A stretch of DNA of 64,000 nucleotides from Chryseobacterium rhizosphaerae (GCF_003385455.1 NZ_QNUF01000011.1:62001-126000); one strand, 5' to 3'. Positions 23,422-31,730 are shown, numbered from the stretch's first letter. The notes: generated from the letters alone by a model not told the origin. Program-made: numbers and translations.

Positions 23422-23946
23422 ATGAATAAAATAGTAAACTTAAGTGGAATATTGATTGTAAGCCTGCTACAGGCTCAAATAGGGATAAGCAGGGAAAACG
23501 TAGGTAATGGGTCAGTTTCCTTGCAGTTTGGAGATACGGAAAATAAGGGACTTATACTTCCATATGTCACTGATAAAAGTAACATTACAGAGAATGGAAC
23601 CCTTCTCTATGATACCAACGACCATAAGGTCAAGTATCTTAAGGATGCCAACAGCTGGTTTGACCTGAGTGTAGATGCTACAGGAACCGCAGATGTAAGC
23701 ATTCAGGGGCCAGACAGGACAGAACAGCCCGGAGCTAAAATATGCATCAGTACCACAGCAGGCGGAACAGATACTACAAAAGGAATACTGGTTCTTGCAG
23801 ATTCAAATAAAGCAATGATTTTACCCAAAGTAGCCAGCCCGCATCTGAATATCATTAATCCCAGTGCCGGAATGCTGGTATATGATACTGTAAAAAAACA
23901 ACTGGCCGTTTATAATGGTACAGTATGGACATTTTGGAAACCATAA
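23422..23946 (+). CDS. Secreted hypothetical protein with LVYDT repeats
   Basis: A 174-residue protein with a short signal peptide (MNKIVNLSGILIVSLLQAQ). The mature part begins IGISRENVGNGSVSLQFGD and contains two copies of a (L/M)LYDT-type motif, GTLLYDTNDHKVKYL (about residues 59-73) and GMLVYDTVKKQLAVYNGTVW (about 152-171). It ends in an aromatic WTFWKP. The same motif occurs at the end of the gene just upstream, so the two are related by domain and probably co-expressed. Such proteins are common in Chryseobacterium-type genomes, often with VGINT-type starts, and have no proven role; surface display is a guess. Confidence 0.7.
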   Translation: MNKIVNLSGILIVSLLQAQIGISRENVGNGSVSLQFGDTENKGLILPYVTDKSNITENGTLLYDTNDHKVKYLKDANSWFDLSVDATGTADVSIQGPDRTEQPGAKICISTTAGGTDTTKGILVLADSNKAMILPKVASPHLNIINPSAGMLVYDTVKKQLAVYNGTVWTFWKP

Positions 23947-24101
23947 TGAATGATATTTTCTTCAACTGTTGATATGTATTTTCATAATTTATTTTTTTTC
24001 ATAATTTGCCCTTGAACATTATCTAACAGTTGAAGTTTATTTGATTTATGACCTCCGAATAAAAAAACTGATTCTACAGAAGAAGTGATTTTTAGTGTTT
24101 G

Positions 24102-24135
24102 ACCCTATATTTCTCTTTTGAAGTATAGGGTTTTT
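24102..24135 (+). terminator. Intrinsic terminator after the secreted-protein pair
   Basis: ACCCTATA (24102-24109) pairs with TATAGGGT (24124-24131), followed by TTTT. A longer inverted repeat (CTTCAACTGTT at 23960-23970 with 24025-24035) precedes it. Confidence 0.6.
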
Positions 24136-24167
24136 CTAAAATAAAGATATGGCCAATTAAAAATAAA

Positions 24168-24263
24168 TCACACCTCTTCTACATCCACAATAATCTGATT
24201 TTCAGCGAAAATCTCCGGAGTGACTGTTGGAAAATAACAAACATCAGATTCCTTACAAAGAGT
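24168..24263 (-). pseudogene. Possible C-terminal gene remnant, unrecognised
   Basis: On the minus strand, 31 codons read ESDVCYFPTVTPEIFAENQ then IIVDVEEV and a TGA. There is no start codon; a TAA closes the frame upstream. The amino-acid pattern looks coding but the stretch is short. It may be the tail of a lost gene. I do not recognise the family. Confidence 0.3.
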
Positions 24264-24331
24264 TTATCAGTTTTTTTAAAAATATCAGTAAATACATTTT
24301 TATTTTACCAATTAAAAAAGCATTTAATTTA

Positions 24332-24339
24332 TATATTTG
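24332..24339 (+). promoter_or_regulatory. TAnnTTTG promoter element
   Basis: TATATTTG lies 20 bp before the ATG of the gene at 24360. No clear -33 element. Confidence 0.4.
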
Positions 24340-24359
24340 GGGATCAAAAATTTATTATA

Positions 24360-25157
24360 ATGATTTCAGTAGGCAAAGCATTCTATCTATCTGCATTTAG
24401 TATTTTCTCTTTAGCATTCGTTAAGGGGCAGAATAAAGTTCCTTTTGGAGTGGTAAAAGCTGAAGAAGGATATGCCAATGTACGTGTACATAAGGATAAT
24501 TACAGGAAGATTGTAGATAAGATCCGTATGCGTAAAGGGGATGTTTTTGTTTATGTAAAGCCGGCACCGGGAGAAACGGAGTGGATATGGATCAAATATC
24601 CTGAAAAACAGGATGAGGAAAAGCCTTTTGTAAGGTATGAAACTCTTGAAAAAGAAGGAATGGTAAATAAAGAGCGTATCGCCTATATTGATCAGCTTCC
24701 TCAGTATACCCCTTCGAAATCCAAGAATGGGAAATCACTGATTTTCACTGATAATTCTGATCCTAAAATCCCAACGACACAAAGAAGTAAAGTCGTTATT
24801 GATATTTACCCATCCAATGCCGGATACCGTAAAAAGGAGAAAGACGCTGACGGTAAACTCCTTAGTATTGACAAGGTAAAGCCATGGGGAATCGGTAATG
24901 ATCTTCCTGAAGGCATGACCGAAATTAAATCAATCAGGGTTCAGCAACCCGGCAGAGGTTCTGTTTTTGTACGGGAAGCCATCAAAAACATGTTTCAGCC
25001 TACCATGGATTTCAATAATGTAGCGGTAACCTCTTTAGACAACGACAATATCTTTCTTTATATGATCAATGGTTCAGGAGAATACAGATATACAAGTCTT
25101 TGGACTATAAAAAAAGGAAGAGTGATCAGTCAGATTATTTATCATAATCCGGAATAA
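24360..25157 (+). CDS. Secreted hypothetical protein, 265 residues
   Basis: The N-terminal signal peptide is MISVGKAFYLSAFSIFSLAF, ending near VKG. The mature part is rich in charged residues. It starts with a segment reminiscent of bacterial SH3-like modules (GVVKAEEGYANVRVHKDNYRKIVDKIRMRKGDVFVYVKP), where the VNVR-type pattern is common in periplasmic SH3 domains. A long hydrophilic region rich in Lys and Asp follows, and then ANYFNVAVTSLDNDNIFLYM-like beta strands at the end. No catalytic motif is evident. It is transcribed towards the cobalamin riboswitch, which starts about 50 bp after the stop. Function unknown. Confidence 0.7.
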   Translation: MISVGKAFYLSAFSIFSLAFVKGQNKVPFGVVKAEEGYANVRVHKDNYRKIVDKIRMRKGDVFVYVKPAPGETEWIWIKYPEKQDEEKPFVRYETLEKEGMVNKERIAYIDQLPQYTPSKSKNGKSLIFTDNSDPKIPTTQRSKVVIDIYPSNAGYRKKEKDADGKLLSIDKVKPWGIGNDLPEGMTEIKSIRVQQPGRGSVFVREAIKNMFQPTMDFNNVAVTSLDNDNIFLYMINGSGEYRYTSLWTIKKGRVISQIIYHNPE

Positions 25158-25163
25158 ATTCAT

Positions 25164-25171
25164 TATTTTTG
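25164..25171 (+). promoter_or_regulatory. TAnnTTTG element ahead of the riboswitch
   Basis: TATTTTTG lies about 35-40 bp upstream of the riboswitch core. It would place the 5' end of the mRNA near 25177. Confidence 0.45.
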
Positions 25172-25204
25172 CCCCCGAAAAAGTTTAACGCTTATTCATC
25201 ATAG

Positions 25205-25358
25205 AAATAGGTTCTGCTTAACCGCAGATTAAAAAGGGAATCGTGTGAAAATCACGAACTGTCGCGCAACTGTAAGTAACTGAAGTCTTTTATTAAAGAT
25301 CCACTGTGCGAGGCATGGGAAGGGGATAAAAGATGTTACGAGTCAGGAGACCTGCCTT
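25205..25358 (+). promoter_or_regulatory. Cobalamin (B12) riboswitch
   Basis: The conserved order of the cobalamin aptamer is visible: AGGTTCTG at the 5' side, AAAAAGGGAA, then a short stem (TCGTG/CACGA), the CGCAACTGTAAG box, CACTGTGCGAGGCATGGGAAGG, and the 3' AGTCAGGAGACCTGCC, whose ACCT can pair with the first AGGT (P1). It binds adenosyl- or other cobalamins. Downstream are a 22-codon frame and an acyl-CoA thioesterase, not the usual BtuB-type receptor or B12 enzyme. Confidence 0.92.
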
Positions 25359-25384
25359 TTTCTTAAACAAAAAACTTTCGCGAT

Positions 25385-25453
25385 ATGAAGTTTATTGATC
25401 TGATGGATTTTTTCAGGAATTTCTTAGATTCCTGGTATTATTCTGTTGTTTGA
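25385..25453 (+). CDS. Possible 22-residue peptide after the riboswitch
   Basis: An ATG frame of 22 codons begins 27 bp after the riboswitch and ends in TGA. It encodes a hydrophobic and aromatic peptide starting MKFIDLMDFFRNF. A 7-bp hairpin (CAGGAAT/ATTCCTG, 25414-25434) lies inside it. It may be a leader peptide, a small membrane peptide or chance. Confidence 0.35.
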   Translation: MKFIDLMDFFRNFLDSWYYSVV

Positions 25454-25455
25454 TA

Positions 25456-25489
25456 ATATTTCATTTCGCTTTAATTAATAATGAAATAT
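25456..25489 (+). promoter_or_regulatory. Hairpin covering the thioesterase start codon
   Basis: The perfect 10-bp inverted repeat ATATTTCATT (25456-25465) and AATGAAATAT (25480-25489), 14-base loop, includes the first two bases of the ATG at 25488. It could be the translational expression platform of the upstream riboswitch. Confidence 0.55.
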
Positions 25490-25871
25490 GACTACAGAAG
25501 AAAGAATTGAAGCATCCGAAACCAGAATATTTAAAGCGGTTTTCCCTAACACAACAAATCATTATGATACCCTTTTTGGAGGTACGGCTATGCAGCTGAT
25601 GGATGAAGTAGCTTTCATTACTGCTACCCGATTTGCAAGAAAAAGAGTGGTCACTGTAAGCAGTGATAAAATTGACTTTAAAAAACCGATTCCTGCCGGA
25701 ACTATCGTTGAGCTGATCGGAAAGGTTGCCTATGTTGGAAAAACCAGTATGAAGGTCAATGTAGAGATCTACACAGAACAGATGTATTCCTACGAAAGAG
25801 AGAAAGCAATCATTGGCGATTTTACTTTTGTTGCCATTGACGAATTCAAAAAGCCAATCCAAATCCTATAA
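25488..25871 (+). CDS. Acyl-CoA thioesterase (hotdog, YciA/BACH type)
   Basis: A 127-residue single-hotdog-domain hydrolase of acyl-CoA thioesters. The diagnostic segment is FPNTTNHYDTLFGGTAMQLMDEVAFITATRFARK (residues about 19-52), with the N-x-x-x-T-x-F-GG and Asp-Glu active-site pair of the YciA/BACH group. VTVSSDKIDFKKPIPAGTIVEL then covers the CoA-binding strand (about 55-76). There is no duplicated domain. The gene follows the cobalamin riboswitch and a short frame, and its start codon is part of a hairpin, so B12 may repress its translation; this is unusual for a thioesterase and untested. It is followed by two strong terminators. Confidence 0.92.
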   Translation: MTTEERIEASETRIFKAVFPNTTNHYDTLFGGTAMQLMDEVAFITATRFARKRVVTVSSDKIDFKKPIPAGTIVELIGKVAYVGKTSMKVNVEIYTEQMYSYEREKAIIGDFTFVAIDEFKKPIQIL

Positions 25872-25879
25872 TTATAAAG

Positions 25880-25906
25880 TTTCGGGCGGCCTTTGGCCGC
25901 CCGAAA
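25880..25906. terminator. GC-rich hairpin terminator after the thioesterase
   Basis: The perfect 12-bp stem TTTCGGGCGGCC/GGCCGCCCGAAA has a 3-base loop. It is strikingly GC-rich for this genome. Confidence 0.75.
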
Positions 25907-25915
25907 TATTTGTAT

Positions 25916-25950
25916 AAAAGGCATTGCTCAAATTTTGAGCAATGCCTTTT
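25916..25950. terminator. Second, bidirectional hairpin terminator
   Basis: A perfect 16-bp stem (25916-25931 with 25935-25950) has an A-run on the left and a T-run on the right. It is arranged in tandem with the hairpin at 25880-25906. Confidence 0.85.
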
Positions 25951-26410
25951 ATTTATCAATGATCTGAGTGTAAAATAAAGCATTTTTCCCTATCAAATTT
26001 AAAAAAAACTGTCCTAAATTTCAGGAATTAAAGCTGTCATCAAATTTTACAATATAATCAAAAAGCTATATATCAACACTACTTCCAGCCCTCATTTCCC
26101 GCCTTCCAGACATCTTCTTTTAGTTCTATTATACCAACCTCAGGTCAGACATAATGAATTATTTTTAGCTTTTTTAGTTCCACAAGTTTATACACAACAA
26201 AATTAATCGCAGTAGAATTCAATAATTAACAATGCATTGGATATAAAAAAAATACACTAGAATTTCATCATTATTTTAATAAAAACCACAAACAATACTA
26301 ACGGTAATAAATTATAAATAATATGTTATTTTTAATAATCCTTTAATAATTAATCATAATAATTACAATTTATTTACATTAACTTTAAAGTGATTATAAA
26401 ATACAAACAA
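25951..26410. other. 460-bp AT-rich gap, no gene seen
   Basis: Only AT-rich sequence is visible. There is no convincing reading frame, RNA fold or consensus promoter. It probably contains the promoter of the secreted-protein gene at 26411. Confidence 0.5.
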
Positions 26411-27799
26411 ATGAAAAAATCAATTCTATCCATTGGAATTATCTTGTCGATATTTTCCATGAAAGCAAATGCTCAGGTGGGGATTAATACTCCAATTCCT
26501 ACATCTACCCTAGATATTACTGCAAAAAATGCAACAGGTAGTACAACTAATGTTGACGGCCTTTTAATTCCCCGTGTAGACAGACAGAGGGCTCAAAGTA
26601 TGACTGCAGTTCCGGTTTCTACCCTTATTTATGTAAACAGTATTACAACCGGATCACAAACCGGTACGGCAGCCAATATAGATGCTGCAGGGTATTATTA
26701 TTATGATGGAACTCTTTGGGCCAAACTTAATCCTCCTGCTCCAGCTTCCGTCAATATTTATAATGCTGATGGTACGCTTACCGGAAACAGAACGGTAACC
26801 CAGGGGGCTAATACTCTAGCCTTTACAGGAACGGCAAATAATGCTTTTTCTGTAGACGGGAATACATTCTCTGTAGATGCATCCAATCACAGGGTTGGTA
26901 TAGGAACAATAACTCCTAAAAACTATTTGCATATTTCAGAACCTGGCCAAACCAGTGGTATAACAATAAGTTATGTTAAAGGACAAACAATTACAGCAAC
27001 CGGGGCTGGCAGTGATGCTTCCGGACCTGGTTTCTATTTTGAAAATCTAAGCAATACGGCTACTAACAAAGTATTTAAAATGAATTTCACCTCTAATGGC
27101 AATAATGATGGAATTCTTAACTTTGAAAGTGTTAGCGATGGTGCCAGTAACAGTTTACGCAAACTTATGAGTATAACAACCAAAGGAAATGTAGGGATTG
27201 GAACAGTAGTTCCATCAGCAGCTCTTGAAATCAATTCAAACACAAACAATATTTCCGGGTTAAAATTTTCTAGATTAAATTCTTCCACCCCTGTAGGAAC
27301 TGGCCAGGCTATTGGAGTAGACAGCAGTGGAAATGTTATTACCCTGGCTACAGTTTCAAATGTTACTGCAGCTTTAGATGCTTCCACCAACAGCCAGGGA
27401 GGGCCTGTTACTCAATACTTTGACGTATACGATACAAGCTGGACTACCGTGCCCGGTACTTCTCAAACAATGACAATTCCGGACGGAGGGAAGGCTATCT
27501 TCACCAATTTTATGTTGGGAATTGACTACTTTAATGCTCCTCCGGGCTCCGGAGCTGCATATTATACTGCGAAACTTTTTGTAGATGGTGCAGAAACTAA
27601 CGTCTTTATAACAACACAGGAACCAGGACCAGGAGGACTTCAGGCACAGTTTAGTTTGAGCACGGTAAAATTTCTTTCAGCCGGAAATCATACAGTTGAT
27701 ATCAGAATGAGAAGAACATACAATAATGGAAGTGCTTCCGGAGCCTACATGAGATGTGGGGTAATGTCAATGAGTATTAATTCCTCATTTATTAATTAA
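26411..27799 (+). CDS. Secreted VGINT-type surface protein
   Basis: A 462-residue exported protein. The start at 26411 (MKKSILSIGIILSIFSMKANA, then QVGINTPIPTSTLDI) gives a proper signal peptide; a start 21 bases upstream would add MIIKYKQ and is less likely. The VGINTxxPxxTLDI string right after cleavage, and repeats such as RVGIGTITPKNYLHI and VGIGTVVPSAALEI (about residues 157-171 and 257-271), are typical of large flavobacterial surface proteins. The C-terminal 120 residues form a separate beta domain (QYFDVYDTSWTTVPGTSQ, HTVDIRMRRTY) resembling carbohydrate or fibre-tip modules. No T9SS domain is seen. Monocistronic, with a terminator at 27855-27880. Confidence 0.75.
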   Translation: MKKSILSIGIILSIFSMKANAQVGINTPIPTSTLDITAKNATGSTTNVDGLLIPRVDRQRAQSMTAVPVSTLIYVNSITTGSQTGTAANIDAAGYYYYDGTLWAKLNPPAPASVNIYNADGTLTGNRTVTQGANTLAFTGTANNAFSVDGNTFSVDASNHRVGIGTITPKNYLHISEPGQTSGITISYVKGQTITATGAGSDASGPGFYFENLSNTATNKVFKMNFTSNGNNDGILNFESVSDGASNSLRKLMSITTKGNVGIGTVVPSAALEINSNTNNISGLKFSRLNSSTPVGTGQAIGVDSSGNVITLATVSNVTAALDASTNSQGGPVTQYFDVYDTSWTTVPGTSQTMTIPDGGKAIFTNFMLGIDYFNAPPGSGAAYYTAKLFVDGAETNVFITTQEPGPGGLQAQFSLSTVKFLSAGNHTVDIRMRRTYNNGSASGAYMRCGVMSMSINSSFIN

Positions 27800-27854
27800 A
27801 ATATAGCTCTAAGGAAGACCCTTTCAAATCATCTAAAAATTAAATTATCAAATA

Positions 27855-27880
27855 AATAGCCAGCAAAATAGCTGGCTATT
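27855..27880. terminator. Intrinsic terminator
   Basis: The perfect 10-bp stem AATAGCCAGC/GCTGGCTATT has a 6-base loop and lies between converging genes. The T-run is TTCTCTATTTTTT on the plus strand. Confidence 0.7.
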
Positions 27881-27944
27881 CTCTATTTTTTATTTTCACC
27901 AATCACATTTTTATAGTTTATTCTTTAGAAACTAATATGGAAAA

Positions 27945-28535
27945 TTATTTCAAGACTTTTCCGGTTTCCAGATTTCTGGTCAATAACAGTTCAAAAGCCT
28001 CCCCCATCTCATCAGAAGCTCTGCAGATGGCATTTTCAAGCATATTTCTAATCTGCTTTTCCGTAACTCCGGCTTCTGTCCAGCTTTTTCCTGAGGTATA
28101 TGAATTCAGGATAAAAGGAATAATCCTGTCGATAGCACAGGCGAAAATAGCATCCGGTGTTTTTTCCTCTTCAAATTCTATCCATAAATTGAAAAACTCC
28201 GAACGTAATGGCTCGTCTAAGATTCCAAAAATCTTTTGGGCAGAAACTTTTTCTCTTTCAAACTTTCCGACCATTGCTTTTTCATCAAAAAGGAAAGTAT
28301 CTCCTGCCTCAATTTCAACCAGATCATGGATAGAAAGCATTCTGATAACTCTCAGCAAATCAATGTCAGCACGGTTTTTTGCATAAGGATATAAAATCTG
28401 TGCAAGAATAACGATCTGCCATGAATGTTCTGCAGTATTCTCTCTTCTCGAATCATCTGCATTATAATTTCTTCTCTGTACATTTTTCAAAGCATCTACT
28501 GCCAGGATAAAATCAATCTCTTTCTGAATCTTCAT
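27945..28535 (-). CDS. HD domain-containing phosphohydrolase (YfbR/HDDC2-like)
   Basis: A 196-residue metal-dependent HD-domain protein of the YfbR/HDDC2 type, which dephosphorylate deoxyribonucleoside 5'-monophosphates. The motif set is RRENTAEHSWQIVILAQ (His at about residue 36), MLSIHDLVEIEAGDTF (HD pair at about 69-70) and ACAIDRIIPFI (Asp at about 133). Length agrees with the family. It starts 8 bp after the end of the upstream XAC2610-like gene on the same strand, so the two are probably co-transcribed. Substrate assignment is by family only. Confidence 0.88.
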   Translation of the reverse strand: MKIQKEIDFILAVDALKNVQRRNYNADDSRRENTAEHSWQIVILAQILYPYAKNRADIDLLRVIRMLSIHDLVEIEAGDTFLFDEKAMVGKFEREKVSAQKIFGILDEPLRSEFFNLWIEFEEEKTPDAIFACAIDRIIPFILNSYTSGKSWTEAGVTEKQIRNMLENAICRASDEMGEAFELLLTRNLETGKVLK

Positions 28536-28543
28536 TATGTTAC

Positions 28544-29236
28544 TTATCTATTATATTGATTTGCCGGATACACCTTGTTTTTGGTCACCCATTTATTATT
28601 TATTTTTTCTTTGGTCATCACTTTTACACGGTCTTCATTGGTCATATCCTCTTCCCTCTCCAATACCTTTTCTAATCCCTTATTAGGAATTACTCTATAT
28701 TCCGTAGTAAAAATCATGCAACATCCGGATTTTCCTGAGGCTACAAGACGTTTGCGCTTAGCATCTACCCCAAATAATCCAAAATAACTGGAACCGATTT
28801 CCGTAAGTTCCTCACTTTTTACAAAAGCCATTCTCGTACTATTGAATACATAGACATCATAGGATGCACTGCTGTAATTTCCTTTATTTCCATTTCTGAC
28901 AGCGATATCTTCTGTTCCGTCAAAATTAAAGTCATCAATAATAAAAGGGCTTTCTTCATTGGTAAGCTGGATCATTTTTCCAGGTACCAATTTTTGACCC
29001 TCCTTTACATAAAATACAAGATCTTCGGAAGTTAAAGTCTGAACTTTAGTGTTCTTGTTGTCATATAATTCTATTGTTCCTTTGTCTTTACATTGCTCAT
29101 CAAAGCAATTTTCACTATTGATGATGACATCATAATTCTTTGATGCATTTTTTACTTCAAACTGATATTGTCCAAAACATAAAGGGCCCAACAGAATACA
29201 TGCAGATACACTTCTGTAATAATTCAAAATTTTCAT
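28544..29236 (-). CDS. Secreted XAC2610-like protein
   Basis: A 230-residue exported protein with a signal segment (SVSACILLGPLCFG) near residues 9-22. The mature part contains IIDDFNFDGTEDIAVRNGNKG (about residues 98-118), a calcium-loop-like DFNFDGxxD motif of FG-GAP or XAC2610-type proteins, and SYDVYVFNSTRMAFVKSEEL, also typical of that group. Two cysteine pairs (NCFDEQC and SGCCMIF) probably form disulphides. The last 30 residues are Lys-rich. The role is unknown; some XAC2610 relatives are implicated in secreted effector inhibition, but that cannot be read here. It leads a likely pair with the HD gene. Confidence 0.65.
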   Translation of the reverse strand: MKILNYYRSVSACILLGPLCFGQYQFEVKNASKNYDVIINSENCFDEQCKDKGTIELYDNKNTKVQTLTSEDLVFYVKEGQKLVPGKMIQLTNEESPFIIDDFNFDGTEDIAVRNGNKGNYSSASYDVYVFNSTRMAFVKSEELTEIGSSYFGLFGVDAKRKRLVASGKSGCCMIFTTEYRVIPNKGLEKVLEREEDMTNEDRVKVMTKEKINNKWVTKNKVYPANQYNR

Positions 29237-29668
29237 AGTAATAGCAAATGGATTTAGGTGTTTTTTTATAAAATCTTACAACAAAAATACGAATCATAAC
29301 CTCGACTTCAAAATATCTTTGCCATACAACAACAATGAATTTGATTCAAAACCGAGTATATACTATCACTCTTTTTTTAAGAAATTCTAAAGAAATATCC
29401 CTTTTATCCATTCTCATTTTTTCAGTTTATCTGCATTTATTTAAAATTTTCAGCACTATTTTTACCTTATTCCATTTTTGATCAATTTTAAATTAAAATT
29501 TATAACATTGATTTACAGTATATTAACTATTTTATTTTAAAAATTACACTACTTTGTATTGCATATTACCATTTTAATTACATATCTTTGTAATGTAAAA
29601 TCGGAATAAGCTCATCTAGCTAGGAGCAATATTCTAACATATAACTAATTAACAAAAACTTATCAAAG
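29237..29668. other. 430-bp gap between divergent operons
   Basis: AT-rich. Besides the promoter at 29559-29590 it shows a TATCTTTG string near 29315, with no gene in the same direction behind it. No reading frame is convincing. Confidence 0.45.
29559..29590 (+). promoter_or_regulatory. Promoter of the PadR-PspC operon
   Basis: TTG (29559-29561), a 21-bp gap, then TATCTTTG (29583-29590). The start codon is 78 bp downstream, so there is a long leader containing the palindromic CTAGCTAG near 29618, a possible operator for the PadR protein. Confidence 0.65.
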
Positions 29669-29998
29669 ATGAATACCGAAAATACCAAAGCGCAAATGCG
29701 AAAAGGAATTCTGGAATTCTGTATTCTAAGTCTCATCAATCATCGCGAAATGTATGTTTCCGATCTGATAGATGAACTGAAAAAAGGAAAACTGGATGTT
29801 GTGGAAGGAACCCTCTACCCACTTCTGACAAGGCTTAAAAATGGAGAGTTTCTCTCTTACAGATGGGAAGAATCTACAGGAGGTCCACCCAGAAAATATT
29901 ATCAGATTACTGAAAAAGGAAAACTTTTCCTGAATGAATTACAAAATACCTGGAATGAGCTGACAGCGTCAGTAAGCCAAATCACTCAACAACATTAA
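29669..29998 (+). CDS. PadR family transcriptional regulator
   Basis: A 109-residue winged-helix repressor. The pattern MRKGILEFCILSLINHREMYVSDLIDELKK...VVEGTLYPLLTRLKNGEFLSYRWEESTGGPPRKYYQITEKGKLFL matches the PadR N-terminal domain end to end: recognition helix YPLLTRLK, wing ESTGGPPRKYY. There is only a short C-terminal helix, as in subfamily-2 PadR proteins. It is followed by the PspC gene after 10 bp, the common flavobacterial PadR-PspC arrangement, in which the regulator probably controls its own operon. The ligand or signal is unknown. Confidence 0.92.
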   Translation: MNTENTKAQMRKGILEFCILSLINHREMYVSDLIDELKKGKLDVVEGTLYPLLTRLKNGEFLSYRWEESTGGPPRKYYQITEKGKLFLNELQNTWNELTASVSQITQQH

Positions 29999-30008
29999 AA
30001 ACAAAGCT

Positions 30009-31730
30009 ATGAACAAGACACTCTCAATAGGACTCGCAGGTTTTTCTTTTACGATAGAAGAACACGCATATATAAAGCTCAGCGATTACCTGAACGCTCT
30101 TAGAAGCTCACTGGATGCTTCGGAAGTAGATGAGGTAATGCACGACATAGAAATAAGAATGGTAGAGATCTTCAGAGATTCTCTGGGAAAACGTGAAGTG
30201 ATTAATGATACTGATGTAGAAAAAGTAATCGCACAGATCGGAACCCCGGAAAAAATCGAAGAACAGGAAGAGGCTTATTTTTCTGAAAAATCAACAAATA
30301 AAAATAACTACTCCGGTTCCAACTTTACGGATAAAAAACAATTGTTCCGTGATCCTGAGAAACAAAAGGTTGCAGGAGTTTGTGCTGGGTTAGCCCAGTA
30401 TGTAGGAATGGATATTACGGCTATGAGAGCCATCTGGTTAGGAATTTTCGTCTTAGGAATCTTTACCGCGGCTATTTCTTCTTCATTGATCGGACTTTTA
30501 TATGTAATCCTTTGGATCGTTCTTCCAAAAGCTGAAACAGCAGCAGATTTCCTGAAAATGCAGGGAAAGCCTATGAACTTCGACAATCTTAAAAATGAGT
30601 CTAATAAATTAGTACAGTTTGCTAATGAATCTACTCAGAGGGTCGGAGAAATATATAACGAGAACAAGCCTTATATCAACAACGCAGGAAGCGGAGCCTG
30701 GAATATACTGAAGTACATCGTAGGTGGAATCTTTGTGCTGATGGCTGTGGGAAGTATCATTGGAGTATTTGTAGTCTTTGGACTTTTTGGAATGGATACA
30801 GATTTCCCTGGTGCCAATCAAATCAGATTCTATATGGATGATAATGGTCTTGATAAGGTATTAGCAGCTATAATGGTTATCGGAAGCTTAATCCCGGCTA
30901 TTCTTTTTAGCTTATTAAGTATTAAAATATTCTCTCCAAAAACTAAGCTGAGAAATATCGGATGGGTAATAGGTGGATTATTTCTTCTATTGATCGGATT
31001 AGGAACTTACTTTGGATTAAGTATGGCAAAGAAAAACCTGATCTACAGAGGAAGCAAAGAGGATACAGAGAATGTGGCTATCAATACCAATTCTGACACC
31101 GTTTATGTAGATGTAAAACAGGTAAGTATTCCACAAAACTTCAAAGCTTATGATGATGATATTTATTCTGATAAAAGATTCGTTTATGAAGAGGATTATA
31201 TTTCTGTAGATGTAACAAGAAAACCGGATATCAAAACTCCTTATCTGATTATTAAAAAAGAAGGAAACGGCTATAACTTCCCTATTCAGTTAACAGTACC
31301 GGTAGAGGTTGTTAATAACAAAGTAATCCTTCCAAACTATGTAAAGTATCCATATGAGCACAGATTCAGAGATTACAGAGTAAACTATGAACTGGTAGTT
31401 CCTCAAAAAGCGATTGTTATTCCACTAAAAAAAGATCGTATCAGCTTCGATGGGGATCTGGATGGAGACGGTATCAATGATGATGATCAGGACAGAGATG
31501 AGAACCAACATGGTATAAGAATCGAAAAAAACAAAATTACAGTAAACGGTTCTACAATAAGCTATGATCCTAATGATAAAGACAGCGTGATCATTAATGG
31601 TAAAAAAGTACCAAACTATCATGTTGAAAAAGTAATTGATTCTGTAACGTCCGACATCAAAAAACTGAACAAAGATGTAGACATTAAGATCAAAGACGGA
31701 AAAAACGAAATTTCCATACAAACTAAATAA
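30009..31730 (+). CDS. PspC domain-containing membrane protein
   Basis: A 573-residue inner-membrane protein. The N-terminal 90 residues form a soluble domain (TIEEHAYIKLSDYLNALRSS then EVMHDIEIRMVEIF). The PspC domain is at about residues 112-178 (KQLFRDPEKQKVAGVCAGLAQY, then a membrane helix ending in LWIVLPKAE). Three or four further membrane helices follow (about 235-260, 290-310 and 320-340), then a C-terminal beta-rich domain with an Asp-rich loop (DGDLDGDGINDDDQDRDENQ) that looks calcium-binding. PspC senses envelope stress in enterobacteria. Here co-transcription with PadR suggests an envelope-stress or transport-sensing role. Confidence 0.88.
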   Translation: MNKTLSIGLAGFSFTIEEHAYIKLSDYLNALRSSLDASEVDEVMHDIEIRMVEIFRDSLGKREVINDTDVEKVIAQIGTPEKIEEQEEAYFSEKSTNKNNYSGSNFTDKKQLFRDPEKQKVAGVCAGLAQYVGMDITAMRAIWLGIFVLGIFTAAISSSLIGLLYVILWIVLPKAETAADFLKMQGKPMNFDNLKNESNKLVQFANESTQRVGEIYNENKPYINNAGSGAWNILKYIVGGIFVLMAVGSIIGVFVVFGLFGMDTDFPGANQIRFYMDDNGLDKVLAAIMVIGSLIPAILFSLLSIKIFSPKTKLRNIGWVIGGLFLLLIGLGTYFGLSMAKKNLIYRGSKEDTENVAINTNSDTVYVDVKQVSIPQNFKAYDDDIYSDKRFVYEEDYISVDVTRKPDIKTPYLIIKKEGNGYNFPIQLTVPVEVVNNKVILPNYVKYPYEHRFRDYRVNYELVVPQKAIVIPLKKDRISFDGDLDGDGINDDDQDRDENQHGIRIEKNKITVNGSTISYDPNDKDSVIINGKKVPNYHVEKVIDSVTSDIKKLNKDVDIKIKDGKNEISIQTK

